Shown: one piece after another, positions 1 to 10,371 of the stretch | Layout: every line of letters starts with the position of its first letter | How positions within the stretch are numbered: position 1 is the first letter of the stretch | Made by a program: the position numbers and the translations under genes | The notes under the pieces: model-generated | Told to the model about the DNA's origin: nothing | Seen by the model: the letters and a program-made list of their open reading frames with translations, nothing else | Databases searched by the model: none | Assembly (NCBI RefSeq): GCF_900114155.1 | Contig: NZ_FOSC01000001.1 | Coordinates: forward strand, 310,001-374,000 | Length of the DNA: 64,000 bases | Direction: 5' to 3' | DNA from: Marinobacter persicus | GTDB taxonomy: Bacteria > Pseudomonadota > Gammaproteobacteria > Pseudomonadales > Oleiphilaceae

Positions 1-462
1 CAGGTCCACGGTGACCAGGTTCTCGTCCTGGGTCAGCATTTGCCCGGAGGATTCAGCCGAACGCACGTTGGTAACCCGAACCTTGGTCACGTCATCAATC
101 AGTGGCACCTTGAAGCGCAGACCCGGGTTTTCGGTACGGTTGTACTCACCGAAGCGCAGCACCACCGCCCGTTCCTGTTCGTCCACGGTGTAGAACGACT
201 GGAAAATAACGTAACCCACCGCCAGAATCGCGGCGATCGCCAATACGGCACCAAATCCGGCCGCGTTACCGCCGGAACCCTTGCCGCCGCCGGAATTACC
301 GGAATTGTTACCTTTTCCGCCCAACATGCGGTTGAGCTTGTCGAGACCTTTTTTCAGAGCCTCGTCCAGATCCGGCGGGCCCTGATCATTGCCGCCGCGA
401 CCACCACCGGTACCCCAGGGGTCGTTGTCGTTGCGGTTTCCACCCGGTTCATTCCAGGCCAT
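1..462 (-). CDS. hflK: HflK, membrane protease regulator (partial, N-terminal part)
   Basis: The window cuts this gene; 154 codons are visible, reading leftward from ATG at 462. The N-terminus is a Gly/Asn/Asp-rich cytoplasmic tail (MAWNEPGGNRNDNDPWG). A single membrane segment follows at about residues 78-93 (GAVLAIAAILAVGYVIF), then the start of the SPFH/band-7 domain (DEQERAVVLRFGEYNRTENPGL). HflK pairs with HflC in a periplasm-facing membrane complex that modulates the FtsH protease. It follows hflX with a 90-nt gap, as in the usual hfq-hflX-hflK-hflC order, so hflC should lie just outside the window. The identification is firm. Confidence 0.95.
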   Translation of the reverse strand, partial: MAWNEPGGNRNDNDPWGTGGGRGGNDQGPPDLDEALKKGLDKLNRMLGGKGNNSGNSGGGKGSGGNAAGFGAVLAIAAILAVGYVIFQSFYTVDEQERAVVLRFGEYNRTENPGLRFKVPLIDDVTKVRVTNVRSAESSGQMLTQDENLVTVDL

Positions 463-552
463 AGTTCTCTCCGTTCGTGTTTATTCGAATGGCTGCAAAT
501 ACTAGGGATTTATACGCGCCCCGGCAATAGCCGGGCCACCGCAGCGCGCCTG

Positions 553-1839
553 TTAGTCCAGCCGCACGTCCCGTTCATTCATTCCGGCCCGGGCCAGCAG
601 TTGATGCCAGTCCCGGTTCTGCAATCGTACTTCCACCACACTGTCGCCGTTATCCTGGTGCTTCTCGCCCAGGACCGAACCGGCCTGGTGCAAAAGCGCC
701 CGCAATTTGCCGTCGGTCGGGCCCAGCACCACAAAGTGATGAACCACATCCTCAGCCAGACGTTCCACAATGGCATCAAACAGCAAATCCAGCCCCTGGC
801 CGGTGACCGCCGACAACCATACCCGTACCGGGATACCGTCCTCGTTGCGGTCAATGCGTGGTGGGAAGTCCTCCAGCAGATCGATCTTGTTGAACACCTG
901 CAGGACGGGAATCTCGTCGGCACCGATTTCCGCCAGCACCTCTTCGACCTGTTCGATATTCTCGTCCCGCCGGCTATCGTGACAGTCAATCACGTGCATC
1001 AGCAATGATGCCCGGGTGGTCTCTTCCAGAGTGGCCCGAAAGGCCTCCACCAGCTTGTGGGGAAGATGGCGGATAAAGCCTACCGTGTCCGCCATTACGA
1101 CCGGCCCGATGTCCGGAAGTTCCAGCCGCCGCAGGGTCGGGTCCAGGGTCGCGAACAACTGGTCCGCCGCATAAACCGACGATGTGGTCATGTGGTTGAA
1201 CAGGGTCGACTTGCCGGCGTTGGTGTAACCCACCAGCGAAACCGTCGGGATATCCGCCCGGTTCCTGGCGCGGCGCCCCTGGTCGCGTTGCTTGCGCACC
1301 TTTTCCAGGCGTTTGTTGATGGATTTGATGCGTTCACGCAGCAGACGCCGGTCGGTTTCCAGCTGTGTTTCACCGGGCCCGCGCAGGCCGATACCACCTT
1401 TCTGACGCTCCAGGTGGGTCCAGCCACGCACCAGGCGGGTCGACATGTGCTCCAGCTGCGCCAGCTCCACCTGCAGTTTACCTTCATGGGTGCGGGCCCG
1501 CTGGGCAAAAATATCCAGGATCACGCCGGTGCGGTCCAGCACCCGGCATTTGAGTTCACGCTCGATATTACGCTCCTGGCTCGGGCTCAGGGCGTGGTTA
1601 AACAGCACGATATCGGCCTCACTGGCGGCCACCGCATCGCGGATCTCTTCCAGCTTGCCCTTACCGACAAACAAACGGGGGCTGGGCTGCTTGCGGGTAC
1701 CGGTGACTTCGGCCACCGGTTCAACGCCGGCAGACGTCACCAGCTCACGAAATTCACCCAGGTCTTCGGTGTCTTCGTGCACGGAAAATTCAATATGAAC
1801 GAGAACGGCTCGTTCACCGACATCGGGACGCTCAAACAA
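553..1839 (-). CDS. hflX: Ribosome-associated GTPase HflX
   Basis: A 428-residue HflX-family GTPase that binds the 50S subunit and splits stalled ribosomes. The N-terminal HflX domain covers about residues 20-195 and includes the family signature GGIGLRGPGETQLETDRR near 148-165. The G domain follows: G1 GYTNAGKS near 204-211, G3 DTVGF, G4 NKID. The initiation codon is TTG at 1839. I chose it because MFERPDVGERAVLVHI aligns with the start of E. coli HflX, and a GGAG lies about 10 nt upstream. The ATG just upstream opens a different frame that stops at once. It lies downstream of hfq beyond a likely partial terminator. Confidence 0.95.
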   Translation of the reverse strand: MFERPDVGERAVLVHIEFSVHEDTEDLGEFRELVTSAGVEPVAEVTGTRKQPSPRLFVGKGKLEEIRDAVAASEADIVLFNHALSPSQERNIERELKCRVLDRTGVILDIFAQRARTHEGKLQVELAQLEHMSTRLVRGWTHLERQKGGIGLRGPGETQLETDRRLLRERIKSINKRLEKVRKQRDQGRRARNRADIPTVSLVGYTNAGKSTLFNHMTTSSVYAADQLFATLDPTLRRLELPDIGPVVMADTVGFIRHLPHKLVEAFRATLEETTRASLLMHVIDCHDSRRDENIEQVEEVLAEIGADEIPVLQVFNKIDLLEDFPPRIDRNEDGIPVRVWLSAVTGQGLDLLFDAIVERLAEDVVHHFVVLGPTDGKLRALLHQAGSVLGEKHQDNGDSVVEVRLQNRDWHQLLARAGMNERDVRLD

Positions 1840-1851
1840 GTTTTATCAACT

Positions 1852-1909
1852 CCATAAAAACAAACACCCGCGACCGCCACAGCCCAAAGGCCGAACCGGA
1901 GCGCGGGTG
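1852..1909 (-). terminator. Candidate terminator between hfq and hflX
   Basis: On the minus strand an 8-bp stem (CACCCGCG at 1902-1909 pairing with 1865-1872) with a 29-nt interior precedes a T-rich run (TTTGTTTTTA). It would act downstream of hfq and attenuate transcription into hflX. The long interior makes it weaker than a textbook terminator. Confidence 0.5.
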
Positions 1910-1931
1910 GAAAAACCGGACGGACAGGGTA

Positions 1932-2183
1932 TCAGTCTTCAGCTTCCCCTTCCTCAGCCGGATTCTGTTGCGGAATACGAACATTACGGGCAGGCACAAC
2001 GGTGGAAATGGCGTGCTTGTAGACCATCTGGCTGACGGTGTTCTTCAGCAGGATGACAAACTGGTCAAAGGATTCGATCTGGCCCTGCAGTTTGATGCCA
2101 TTCACCAGGAAGATGGAAACCGGAATGCGTTCCTTGCGCAAGGCGTTGAGGTAAGGGTCTTGTAGGGAGTGCCCTTTTGACAT
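1932..2183 (-). CDS. hfq: RNA chaperone Hfq
   Basis: An 83-residue Hfq, the Sm-like hexameric chaperone that anneals small RNAs to mRNAs. The Sm1 motif ([20 protein letters not shown]) and the Sm2 YKHAIS element are both present. The N-terminus [20 protein letters not shown] is the conserved proximal-face sequence. The C-terminal tail is short and acidic ([11 protein letters not shown]), like pseudomonad rather than enterobacterial Hfq. The start is ATG at 2183. It sits 38 nt after miaA, the classical neighbour. Confidence 0.98.
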   Translation of the reverse strand: MSKGHSLQDPYLNALRKERIPVSIFLVNGIKLQGQIESFDQFVILLKNTVSQMVYKHAISTVVPARNVRIPQQNPAEEGEAED

Positions 2184-2221
2184 GAGTATTCTCCTGTTTA
2201 TTTATTAGTAAGTGCAGATCG

Positions 2222-3226
2222 TCAATTATCAGTTTTCAATGTGATGGGACACCCCTGTTTTTTCAAGGTTCCCAAAACGTGCGCCGGATCGGCACCGGCC
2301 AGCCAGTGAACATCCGTCCATTTGCGCAACCAGGTCAGCTGCCGCTTTGCCAGCTGACGGGTAGCCGCGACGCCCTTGTCGACAAAACCATCATAGTCGG
2401 TTTCGCCGGCAAGATGTTCCCACGCCTGGCGGTAACCAACGCAGCGCATGGATGGCATGTCAGGCTCCAGGTCTCCCCGGGCCATTAACGCCCGGACCTC
2501 ATCAAGAAAACCGGCATGAAGCATCTCGATGAAACGCTGCCGGATGCGTTGATGCAGAACTGCCCGATCAGCCGGCGCCAGTGCAAACTGGACCACAGTA
2601 TACGGCAGGCCGGCCTGTTCGTCTGCCTGCCACTGCGTGGTATACGTGGAATCATCGACACTGGACCCCTGACCGGTCCCGGCCTGCCAGAATTGCGAAA
2701 TGGGCTTTCCGGTCAGACGAAGCACTTCCACAGCGCGCATCAGGCGCTGACGATTATTCGGGTGAATCCGGGCCGCCGCTTCCGGGTCCTTCGCCGATAG
2801 TTCGTCATGCAGGGCTTGCCAGCCTCGCTCTTCGGCCTCCGCCTCAATCGTCGCCCGCAGCTCCGGACTGGCCGAAGGCAGGTTCGACATGCCGCTGAGC
2901 AGTGCCTTGAAATACATCATGGTGCCCCCGACCAGCAACGGGATGCGGCCCCGGGCGGTGATTTCCGCCATCTCGGCCAGTGCATCCCGACGGAAGTCGG
3001 CGGCGGAATAGGTCTCGGCCGGGTCACAAATATCAATCAGGCGATGCGGGGCACGGGCCAGCTCGTCGGCCGAGGGCTTGGCGGTACCGATATCCATGCC
3101 CCGGTAAATCATCGCCGAGTCCACGCTGATGATCTCGCAGGGCAACTGGTCGCACAATTGCAGGGCCAGATCGGTCTTACCGGAGGCGGTGGGGCCCATC
3201 AGGAATATGGCGAGCGGCTTTGCCAT
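2222..3226 (-). CDS. miaA: tRNA dimethylallyltransferase MiaA
   Basis: A 334-residue enzyme that adds a dimethylallyl group to A37 of tRNAs reading UNN codons. The P-loop GPTASGKT is at residues 10-17, followed by the family motifs [16 protein letters not shown] and [14 protein letters not shown] set the start at ATG 3226 ([18 protein letters not shown]), which shares one base with the mutL stop (TAATG), so translation is probably coupled. The open frame extends 25 codons further into mutL, but that extension is not conserved-looking. It lies in the mutL-miaA-hfq segment of the operon. Confidence 0.96.
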   Translation of the reverse strand: MAKPLAIFLMGPTASGKTDLALQLCDQLPCEIISVDSAMIYRGMDIGTAKPSADELARAPHRLIDICDPAETYSAADFRRDALAEMAEITARGRIPLLVGGTMMYFKALLSGMSNLPSASPELRATIEAEAEERGWQALHDELSAKDPEAAARIHPNNRQRLMRAVEVLRLTGKPISQFWQAGTGQGSSVDDSTYTTQWQADEQAGLPYTVVQFALAPADRAVLHQRIRQRFIEMLHAGFLDEVRALMARGDLEPDMPSMRCVGYRQAWEHLAGETDYDGFVDKGVAATRQLAKRQLTWLRKWTDVHWLAGADPAHVLGTLKKQGCPITLKTDN

Positions 3227-5127
3227 TAACGCCCCCGCAAAAACAGTTTGTCCAGCTCGGAGAGCGTCACCAGCGTCCAGGTGGGGCGGCCGTGGTTGCA
3301 CTGGCCACTGCGCTCGGTGGCTTCCATGTCGCGCAGCAGGGAATTCATTTCAGGAATAGTCAGTTGGCGGTTGGCGCGAACAGAGCCGTGACAGGCCATG
3401 GTGCCCAGAAGCTCGTGGGTCATGGCTTCCACCCGGTCACTCTGGCCGTGCTGGATCAGATCCGCCAGCACGTCCCGCACCAGCTGTTCGGTGTCCGCAC
3501 CGCGCAATAACGCCGGGATCTGGCGCACTGCCAGGGTTTCCGGGCCCAGGCGCTCGATCTGCAGGCCCAGTTGCTGCAACTCCGGACCATGGCTTTCCAC
3601 CAGTGCCGCTTCTTTCTGGCTGACCGCCAGCGATACCGGCACCAGCAGGGGCTGGCTTTTCAGGTCCTGCTCGGCCAGCGCCCGCTTCATGCGCTCGTAG
3701 GTAATTCGCTCATGGGCTGCATGCATATCCACCACAATCATTCCCGAGCGGCTCTGGGCCAGAATATAGATGCCGTGCAACTGAGCAATGGCGTAGCCCA
3801 GCGGCGGCTCCTCTTCAGCATCTTGCGGCGGTGTCACGGCCGGCGCCGGCGATGAGGTGGCGGACTCAGCCCCACTCACTCCACCACCCTGGTTCAGTGA
3901 CTGGTAGAACGCCATCTGGTCGCTCGCCTGCCAGTCAGTTGCCGGCTGGCCACCATGGGAACCGTAGCCGCCGAAAGCCCCTCCATGGCCCGCCCCCCGG
4001 ACATCCGGAGCAGGTTGCGGCTGCGCCCCGGGCGTGGGTGCCGGGTGTTGTGGGCCAAAACCGGTAGCGGCTTCCGCCTCCCGGCCAACGGACTGGGCGA
4101 CCGCCCCCCGGAAATGGTCATCCGGGCGAACATCCGCCAATGCCTTGTGCAGGGTACGGAAAATAAAATCATGAACCAGCCGTCCATCCCGGAAACGCAC
4201 TTCGTGCTTGGTGGGATGTACGTTGACATCGACCGTGGCCGGATCCACTTCGAGATAGAGTACAAACGCCGGGTGGCGATTGTTGTAGAGCACATCCCGG
4301 TAGGCCTGGCGCACCGCGTGGGCCACCAGTTTGTCGCGGATCACCCGACCATTGACGAAGAAATACTGCAGGTCCGCCTGGCTCCGTGAAAACGTCGGCA
4401 ATGCCACCCAGCCCCACAACCGCAAACCGGTCGCTTCAGCGTCAATAACCACGGCGTTGTCGATGAACTGCTGACCGCACAGCGAACCGATGCGCCGTTC
4501 CTTGTCCAGATCGCTATGTGCCGGACGCAGGCTCTGCACGGTGCGCTGGTTGTGACGCAGGGTGAACCCCGCATCAAACCGGCCCAGGGCCTGCCGGCGA
4601 ATGCATTCGTCCACATGATTGAATTCGGTTTTTTCGGTGCGCAGGAATTTGCGCCGGGCCGGGGTGTTGAAGAACAGATCCCGGACTTCCACCGTGGTGC
4701 CCACCGGGTGGGCGGCCGGGGAAATACTGGCGGCCATATCCCGGCCCTCCACCTCTACCCGCGCCGCCGCTTCCTGATCTTCCGTGCGGGAAGTCAGCGC
4801 CAGCCGGGACACCGAACTGATACTGGCCAGGGCCTCGCCACGGAAACCAAGCGTTCCAACGGCTTCCAGATCGTCCAGGGTCGTGATCTTACTGGTGGCA
4901 TGACGGCTGAGAGCCAGCGGCAGATCGGCCTCGCCGATACCGGAGCCGTCATCCCGCACCCGGATCAGCTTGGCGCCGCCCTGCTCGATTTCGATATCCA
5001 CCCTTTGGGCACCGGCATCAAGCGCATTTTCAACCAGCTCTTTGACAACCGAGGCGGGCCGCTCTACTACCTCGCCGGCGGCTATCTGGTTGGCCAGTCG
5101 GGGCGAGAGCAACTGAATGTGGGGCAT
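3226..5127 (-). CDS. mutL: DNA mismatch repair protein MutL (endonuclease type)
   Basis: A 633-residue MutL. The N-terminal GHKL ATPase shows [19 protein letters not shown] and [10 protein letters not shown] Pro/Gly/Gln-rich linker (about residues 345-435) leads to the dimerisation domain. Near residue 465 the sequence [12 protein letters not shown] fits the DxHA(x)2E(x)4E endonuclease motif with Met in place of Gln. From family knowledge such MutLs nick DNA themselves and occur in species lacking MutH, as in Pseudomonas. It is cotranscribed with amiB (20-nt gap) and overlaps miaA by one base. Confidence 0.97.
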   Translation of the reverse strand: MPHIQLLSPRLANQIAAGEVVERPASVVKELVENALDAGAQRVDIEIEQGGAKLIRVRDDGSGIGEADLPLALSRHATSKITTLDDLEAVGTLGFRGEALASISSVSRLALTSRTEDQEAAARVEVEGRDMAASISPAAHPVGTTVEVRDLFFNTPARRKFLRTEKTEFNHVDECIRRQALGRFDAGFTLRHNQRTVQSLRPAHSDLDKERRIGSLCGQQFIDNAVVIDAEATGLRLWGWVALPTFSRSQADLQYFFVNGRVIRDKLVAHAVRQAYRDVLYNNRHPAFVLYLEVDPATVDVNVHPTKHEVRFRDGRLVHDFIFRTLHKALADVRPDDHFRGAVAQSVGREAEAATGFGPQHPAPTPGAQPQPAPDVRGAGHGGAFGGYGSHGGQPATDWQASDQMAFYQSLNQGGGVSGAESATSSPAPAVTPPQDAEEEPPLGYAIAQLHGIYILAQSRSGMIVVDMHAAHERITYERMKRALAEQDLKSQPLLVPVSLAVSQKEAALVESHGPELQQLGLQIERLGPETLAVRQIPALLRGADTEQLVRDVLADLIQHGQSDRVEAMTHELLGTMACHGSVRANRQLTIPEMNSLLRDMEATERSGQCNHGRPTWTLVTLSELDKLFLRGR

Positions 5128-5147
5128 ATCCGGGACTTACCTCAAGT

Positions 5148-6488
5148 TCACGATGATGGGATGCGAATGGTTTGCCCTACCATAACACGATCATCGTTCA
5201 TCCCGTTAAAGCGCATGAGCTCGCTGACGGTCGTCTGGTTCTCTCGCGCCACGGCAGAGAGAGTGTCGCCACGCTGGATACGGTACTGGCTTACCTGACT
5301 GTCGCCACCATTCTGTTTCTTCCAGGCCAGCAGAGTGCCCGGTGGCGGGGTTTTCTGGAAGTATTCATCAATACCCTGCATCACCGCCCGGGCCAGGCGC
5401 TCACGATACCGGTACGAACCCAGATTTTTCTCCTCGGTGGGGTTGGAGATAAAACCGGCCTCCACCAGTATCGAGGGAATATCCGGCGATTTCAGCACTG
5501 CGAACGCCGCCTGTTCCACACCCGGCTTGTGCAGCTCGGTCACACTGCCCAGGCGGCCCAGAATGGAGCTGCCCACGCCCAGGCTGGCATTGATGCTCGC
5601 GGTCATGGACAAGTCCAGCAACACGCCCGCGAGCATGTCATCACGCCCCTCAAGAGACAGGCTGCCGGCACCACCTATCAAATCTGCCCGGTTTTCACTC
5701 CGTGCCAGCCAGCGCGCGGTCTCACTGGTAGCCCCACGCTGGGACAGGGCAAACACCGACGCGCCTTTTGGCCGAGGCGTACGGAAGGCGTCGGCATGCA
5801 CGGAAACGAACAGGTCGGCGTTGTATTTGCGCGCCAGAATGGTGCGGTTACGCAAGCCGATGTAATAGTCCCCCGTACGCGTCAGTTTGGCGGTATAACC
5901 CGGTTGCTGGTTGATCAGATCAGCCAGTTTCTTGGCCATCGCCAGTACCACGTCTTTCTCGCGGGTACCGGCCGGGCCGATGGCACCGGGATCTTCGCCG
6001 CCGTGTCCGGCATCCACCACCACAATGACATCACGTTTGCCGTCGGCGTTCTGGGTCACGGTCGGGCTCTGGGCGCGCTCGACGCGTGTGCCCTTCTCAT
6101 CCACCAGGTCAATCACCAGCCGGTGGCCGTATTGCTGGTTAGGGTCCAGCAGAAAGCTGCGGGGTTTGATTTCCGATTTCAGATCCAGCACCACCCGCAG
6201 GTCGTCTCCATTGCGGGGGGCACTACGGATCCGTTTGATCGGGCTGCCTTCCAGGTCCACCTGGCTGAAATCGGTGGCCAAAGACACATTCTCAAGGTCA
6301 ATGACCAACCGGTCCGGAGATGACAGTGAAAATACGTTATGGCTGACTTGACTGGCGGTGTCGAACACCAGCCGTGTGTGGTCCGGCGCTGGCCAGATAC
6401 GCACACCTTCCACCTTGCCGGCCGCCGAAACGGTACCGGCCAGCGCAAGCAGCGAGAAAGCCCAGATCATCGCAAAAATGGTTTTCAT
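5148..6488 (-). CDS. amiB: N-acetylmuramoyl-L-alanine amidase, AmiB/AmiC type with LysM
   Basis: A 446-residue septal murein hydrolase. A Sec signal peptide (about 1-22, ending SAAG) is followed by an AMIN domain (about 25-125, septal targeting). The Amidase_3 catalytic domain (about 150-375) carries zinc-site motifs DAGHGGEDPGA and VSVHADAF and the later ILVEAGFISN. A C-terminal LysM repeat (about 400-444, YRIQRGDTLSAVARENQTT) binds peptidoglycan. The domain order fits AmiB with LysM, as in pseudomonads, and the position between tsaE and mutL is conserved. ATG at 6488 overlaps the tsaE stop by one base (TGATG). Confidence 0.93.
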   Translation of the reverse strand: MKTIFAMIWAFSLLALAGTVSAAGKVEGVRIWPAPDHTRLVFDTASQVSHNVFSLSSPDRLVIDLENVSLATDFSQVDLEGSPIKRIRSAPRNGDDLRVVLDLKSEIKPRSFLLDPNQQYGHRLVIDLVDEKGTRVERAQSPTVTQNADGKRDVIVVVDAGHGGEDPGAIGPAGTREKDVVLAMAKKLADLINQQPGYTAKLTRTGDYYIGLRNRTILARKYNADLFVSVHADAFRTPRPKGASVFALSQRGATSETARWLARSENRADLIGGAGSLSLEGRDDMLAGVLLDLSMTASINASLGVGSSILGRLGSVTELHKPGVEQAAFAVLKSPDIPSILVEAGFISNPTEEKNLGSYRYRERLARAVMQGIDEYFQKTPPPGTLLAWKKQNGGDSQVSQYRIQRGDTLSAVARENQTTVSELMRFNGMNDDRVMVGQTIRIPSS

Positions 6489-6982
6489 CAGTGCCGCCCT
6501 ATCAGCTCGATTTCATTGAGCAGCGAGGCGCCGAACTCCGAGCGTGCCCGGAGCACCACCGAGCGCCCCTCGCCTTCCCGCTCCAGATGGATCTCCAGAT
6601 CCGGCTCAGGCAGTACGCCCTTGCCCCGTTCCGGCCACTCCACCAGGCACACGCTGGCTTCGGTGAAATAGTCCCGGATACCCATGTATTCCAGCTCTTC
6701 CGGGTCACCCAACCGGTAAAGATCAAAATGGTACACCACCGGCTGCAACTGCTCGTATGGCTCAACCAGCGTGTAGGTGGGGCTCTTGACCGCCCCCTGA
6801 TGACCCAGACGACGCATGAAACCACGACTGAGCGTGGTTTTCCCCATTCCCAGATCACCATCCAGATACAAGGTTGCCCCATGCTCCGAGGCCTTGATCA
6901 ACCGGGCCAACTCATCGCCCAGATGCTCGGTTTCCGCTTCACCTTCCAGGAACAACCGGCGTTCATTACCAAAAATGCTCAT
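6488..6982 (-). CDS. tsaE: tRNA threonylcarbamoyladenosine biosynthesis ATPase TsaE
   Basis: A 164-residue YjeE/TsaE ATPase, the partner of TsaB-TsaD in making t6A37 on ANN-decoding tRNAs. The Walker A DGDLGMGKTTLSRG is near residues 42-55, and KSPTYTLVEPY and HFDLYRLGDPEELEYMGIRDYF are family hallmarks. The ATG at 6982 lies inside the end of nnr (ATGA, 4-nt overlap) and its stop overlaps amiB, so the three genes are tightly coupled. Confidence 0.96.
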   Translation of the reverse strand: MSIFGNERRLFLEGEAETEHLGDELARLIKASEHGATLYLDGDLGMGKTTLSRGFMRRLGHQGAVKSPTYTLVEPYEQLQPVVYHFDLYRLGDPEELEYMGIRDYFTEASVCLVEWPERGKGVLPEPDLEIHLEREGEGRSVVLRARSEFGASLLNEIELIGRH

Positions 6983-8538
6983 TCATCCTCCCGGTCGTTT
7001 CCCGTCATACACTGAACCTGCCTGAACACTCCGGCCAGGGCATCGATCACGTCTCCCGGCAGCAGGCTGATATACCCCTGGATCCTGGCGGCGTTGTCGG
7101 CCGCCTGAAGATGGGCACATGCCCCGGCAATTGCGGACTTGCCCGCGCCACCGGTTTGACCATACAGACCGCCGATGATACCGGAAAGCACATCGCCCAT
7201 GCCGCCGGTGGCCATGCCCGGATTGCCGCCGGCGATAATAGCCGGCAGTCCGGCTCCCGTTGCCACCACGGTGCCGGCGCCTTTCAGGAGGGCAACGCCA
7301 CCATAGGTCCGCTGCAAGGCCTGGGCCGCTGCCAGTCGGTCTTCCTCAATGTCCGAGACGCGGCAATGCAACAATCGCGCGGCTTCTCCGGGGTGTGGCG
7401 TTAACACCTGGCGGGCAAAAGGCTCAGGGGTCTGGTCCGCCAACAGGTTCAGGGCATCCGCATCGAGTATCCGGGGTTTATCACTGGCCAACACCAGTTG
7501 CAGCAACTGCTGTCCCCAGGCGGACTTACCTAACCCCGGGCCACAAACCACCACATCGGCCTGGGTCAGCAGGGGCACAAGCTCGCCGCCATTACTGACG
7601 CCCCGGGCCATCACCCAGGGACAACGGCTAAGCGACGCCGGCACATGCTCCGGGCGCGTGGCCAGTGTCACCAACCCGGCCCCGGAGCGGGCGGCCGCTT
7701 CCGCTGCCATGATGCCGGCACCGCCAAAGCCGTGATCTCCCGCCACCACCAACACATGACCAAACGCGCCCTTGTGGGCATCGAGGGCCCTGGGCGCCAG
7801 CCAGCGCCGGCAAGCCGGCCAATCATAGCGTTCAGCCAAGGGCGACTGCTGGCCGTCCTCGCCCTGCTCCGCCATGGCCAGGGGCTCGACAACCACACGA
7901 CCACAGGCACCCACGCCCTTACCGGTGTAAAGCCCCGCCTTGGCGCCAATAAAACTGACAGTAAGCGAGGCGCGGACCACTTCGCCTTCCGCCCAACCGG
8001 TGGTGGCATCCAGCCCGGAAGGCAAATCGATGGCCAGCACCGGCTTGCCGGTCTCATTGAGCTGGCGAATCACCCCGGCAACCGGTTCTCTCGCGGCCCC
8101 GGTTACACCCGTGCCAAGCATGGCATCCACGACAACATCGGCCGCAGACAGCATGGCTTGCAGTTCAGCGGCGGTCAGCCCGGACAATTCCAGAATGTCC
8201 ACGCCTTCGGCGCGGGCCTGGCTGGCAGCCTTTTGCGCATCACCAGACAGCTTTTCAACCGGCGCTACCGCCACGCAACGGGCCTCCAGGCCATGGCGAA
8301 GAGCATTCACCGCCACCAGGTAGCCATCGCCACCGTTATTGCCGGCACCACAAAGCGCCAGAACCCGCCCGGCCTCCGGGAAGCCCTTGCGCAACTGACG
8401 AAAGGCGGCGCGGGCCGCCGATTGCATCAGCTCGAAGCCATCCACGCCCTGCTGATCGATCAGGTAGCGATCCATGACCCGAACGGAATCGGCGGAATAA
8501 AGCCGTTCTGGTAAACTGTGCACGGTCTGTGTCGGCAT
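6979..8538 (-). CDS. nnr: Bifunctional NAD(P)H-hydrate epimerase/dehydratase Nnr
   Basis: A 519-residue fusion that repairs hydrated NAD(P)H. The N-terminal YjeF epimerase domain (about 1-225) has GAGNNGGDGY and DAMLGTG. The C-terminal ADP-dependent dehydratase domain (about 240-510) has GPGLG, LTPHPGEAARLL and the GGMGDVLSG nucleotide-binding motif. The open frame reaches back to a TTG at 8553. I prefer ATG 8538 (MPTQTVHSLPERLY), with GGAG about 10 nt upstream. It heads the nnr-tsaE-amiB-mutL-miaA operon and is divergent from queG across about 155 bp. Confidence 0.95.
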   Translation of the reverse strand: MPTQTVHSLPERLYSADSVRVMDRYLIDQQGVDGFELMQSAARAAFRQLRKGFPEAGRVLALCGAGNNGGDGYLVAVNALRHGLEARCVAVAPVEKLSGDAQKAASQARAEGVDILELSGLTAAELQAMLSAADVVVDAMLGTGVTGAAREPVAGVIRQLNETGKPVLAIDLPSGLDATTGWAEGEVVRASLTVSFIGAKAGLYTGKGVGACGRVVVEPLAMAEQGEDGQQSPLAERYDWPACRRWLAPRALDAHKGAFGHVLVVAGDHGFGGAGIMAAEAAARSGAGLVTLATRPEHVPASLSRCPWVMARGVSNGGELVPLLTQADVVVCGPGLGKSAWGQQLLQLVLASDKPRILDADALNLLADQTPEPFARQVLTPHPGEAARLLHCRVSDIEEDRLAAAQALQRTYGGVALLKGAGTVVATGAGLPAIIAGGNPGMATGGMGDVLSGIIGGLYGQTGGAGKSAIAGACAHLQAADNAARIQGYISLLPGDVIDALAGVFRQVQCMTGNDREDE

Positions 8539-8694
8539 GGGCCGAGGCTCCAATGAGATGCAGGCAAAGAATTCGGTTTAAGACCTTTAGCCAGATACCT
8601 GTAAAGCATAGCAAAACAGAAAAGAAGGTCATAACTTAATCAAATTAAATCTTCCGGGCTAATTTTTCACGGGCCACCCGCCCCAGGACGCTCC
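8539..8694. other. nnr / queG divergent promoter region
   Basis: About 155 bp between two divergent genes. It contains an A/T-rich segment (around 8625-8675, far below the local GC level) that should hold both promoters. I could not assign convincing -35/-10 pairs, and I see no operator-like palindrome. Confidence 0.4.
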
Positions 8695-9783
8695 ATGGCC
8701 AGCAACACGAACACCACGGACAAACCCGGTACCGACCCATCCCTGAACGCCCTTCCGGAGCACATTCGTCAATGGGGCCGGGAACTGGGCTTTGCCGACA
8801 TCGGCATTACCACGGCACAGACCGGCCCCCACGCCGAACGCCTGCAACGCTGGCTGGCCGCCGGCTACCACGGCCAGATGGGTTACATGGCCGACCACGG
8901 CGACAAACGCTACACGCCGGACTCACTGGTGCCTGGCACCACACGGGTCATCTCGGTTCGCCTGGATTATCTGCCGGCACCGGACAACCCGAAAGAGGTG
9001 CTGACCAACCGGGAAAAGGCCTATGTCACCCGCTACGCCCTGGGCCGGGATTATCACAAACTGATGCGCAAGCGCCTGGCGACGCTGGCCAAATGGATTG
9101 ACGAAGCCGTCAGCGGTTACGACTACCGAGCCTTCGTGGACAGCGCACCGGTACTGGAGCGTGGACTGGCACAGCGCGCCGGGCTGGGCTGGATCGGCAA
9201 GAACAACATGCTGATTCACCCGAAAGCCGGTTCCTATTTCTTTCTGGGTGAAATCTTCACCAGTGCGCCATTACCGGTGGACGAGCCCTTTGAAAAACAA
9301 CACTGCGGCTCCTGTTCCGCCTGCCTGGAGGTCTGCCCGACCGACGCCTTTGTTGGCGCCCACTTACTCGATGCCCGGCGCTGCATCAGCTACCTGACCA
9401 TCGAGCTCAAGGGCCCCATCCCAGAAGAACTGCGCGCAAAAATGGGCAACCGGGTGTTCGGCTGCGACGACTGCCAACTGGTGTGCCCCTGGAACAAATT
9501 CAGCAAGGCCACGGCGGAAAACGACTTTCAGCCGAGGCATGGCCTGGAAAATTCGGAACTCGCCGAACTGTTTCTGTGGAGCGAAGAGGAATTCCTCAAG
9601 CGCACCGAAGGCTCGGCCATCCGCCGTACCGGTTACGAAAACTGGCTGCGCAACCTGGCGGTCGGGCTGGGCAACGCGCCGTCCACCATTCCGGTGATCG
9701 AGGCGCTTAAACAGCGGGCCGATCACCCGTCAGAACTGGTACGCGAGCACGTAGCCTGGGCCCTGCGCCGGCATGGCTTATAG
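8695..9783 (+). CDS. queG: Epoxyqueuosine reductase QueG
   Basis: A 362-residue cobalamin-dependent iron-sulfur enzyme that performs the last step of queuosine synthesis on tRNA, reducing epoxyqueuosine to queuosine. The C-terminal half has the two [4Fe-4S] cysteine clusters, [15 protein letters not shown] and [11 protein letters not shown], each a CxxCxxCxxxCP-like ferredoxin signature. [11 protein letters not shown] and YALGRDYHK are family motifs. A C-terminal HEAT-like tail ends the protein. The start is ATG at 8695. The stop overlaps the convergent orn stop by 6 bp. Confidence 0.96.
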   Translation: MASNTNTTDKPGTDPSLNALPEHIRQWGRELGFADIGITTAQTGPHAERLQRWLAAGYHGQMGYMADHGDKRYTPDSLVPGTTRVISVRLDYLPAPDNPKEVLTNREKAYVTRYALGRDYHKLMRKRLATLAKWIDEAVSGYDYRAFVDSAPVLERGLAQRAGLGWIGKNNMLIHPKAGSYFFLGEIFTSAPLPVDEPFEKQHCGSCSACLEVCPTDAFVGAHLLDARRCISYLTIELKGPIPEELRAKMGNRVFGCDDCQLVCPWNKFSKATAENDFQPRHGLENSELAELFLWSEEEFLKRTEGSAIRRTGYENWLRNLAVGLGNAPSTIPVIEALKQRADHPSELVREHVAWALRRHGL

Positions 9784-10323
9784 CTTGAAGAAGGTTTCCC
9801 GGTAGTGGCGCAACTCGTTAATGGAATCACGAATGTCGTCCAGTGCCAGGTGGCTGCCTTTTTTCTTTACGCCATCGAGTACGTCCGGGCGCCAGCGGCG
9901 GGCGAGCTCCTTGATGGTGGAGACGTCCAGGTTCCGGTAATGGAAGAAGGCTTCCAGCTCGGGCATGTATTTAACCAGGAAGCGCCGGTCCTGGCCGATG
10001 CTGTTGCCACACAGGGGCGACTCGCCGGCTGACAGGTGTTCTTTCAGGAACTCCAGGGTCAGCTGTTCGGCCTCCGCTTCGGTGACGTTGCTTTCCTTGA
10101 CCCGCTGGGTGAGCCCGCTGGCACCGTGGGTGTTGGTGCACCATTCATCCATGGCATCCAGCAGACTGGTTGGCTGGTTAATAGCGATCACCGGGCCTTC
10201 GGCGACGGTGTTAAGCTCCGAGTCGGTGATGATCGTTGCCATTTCAATGATGCGTTCCTTTTCCGGATCCAGGCCGGTCATTTCCAGATCGATCCAGACC
10301 AGTTTGCTGTTTTGCTCTGTCAT
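9778..10323 (-). CDS. orn: Oligoribonuclease Orn
   Basis: A 181-residue 3'-5' exoribonuclease of the DEDDh family. It degrades 2-nt RNAs, including pGpG from cyclic-di-GMP hydrolysis. Visible motifs are [11 protein letters not shown] (DE of exo I), [12 protein letters not shown] (exo II) and [18 protein letters not shown] (exo III with the final D). I chose ATG 10323 ([18 protein letters not shown]) because it matches the E. coli start; an upstream in-frame ATG at 10347 would add 8 residues. The region upstream contains palindromic element 1 in sense orientation. Confidence 0.95.
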   Translation of the reverse strand: MTEQNSKLVWIDLEMTGLDPEKERIIEMATIITDSELNTVAEGPVIAINQPTSLLDAMDEWCTNTHGASGLTQRVKESNVTEAEAEQLTLEFLKEHLSAGESPLCGNSIGQDRRFLVKYMPELEAFFHYRNLDVSTIKELARRWRPDVLDGVKKKGSHLALDDIRDSINELRHYRETFFKL

Positions 10324-10371
10324 ATTCCTGGGCTCTCTATTTTGCATGCTGGTTTAAGGTGCCGGTACGGA

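Noticed and set aside
40-1008. 322-codon plus-strand frame across hflK/hflX
   Set aside because: It overlaps two well-supported genes on the other strand and shows no domain.
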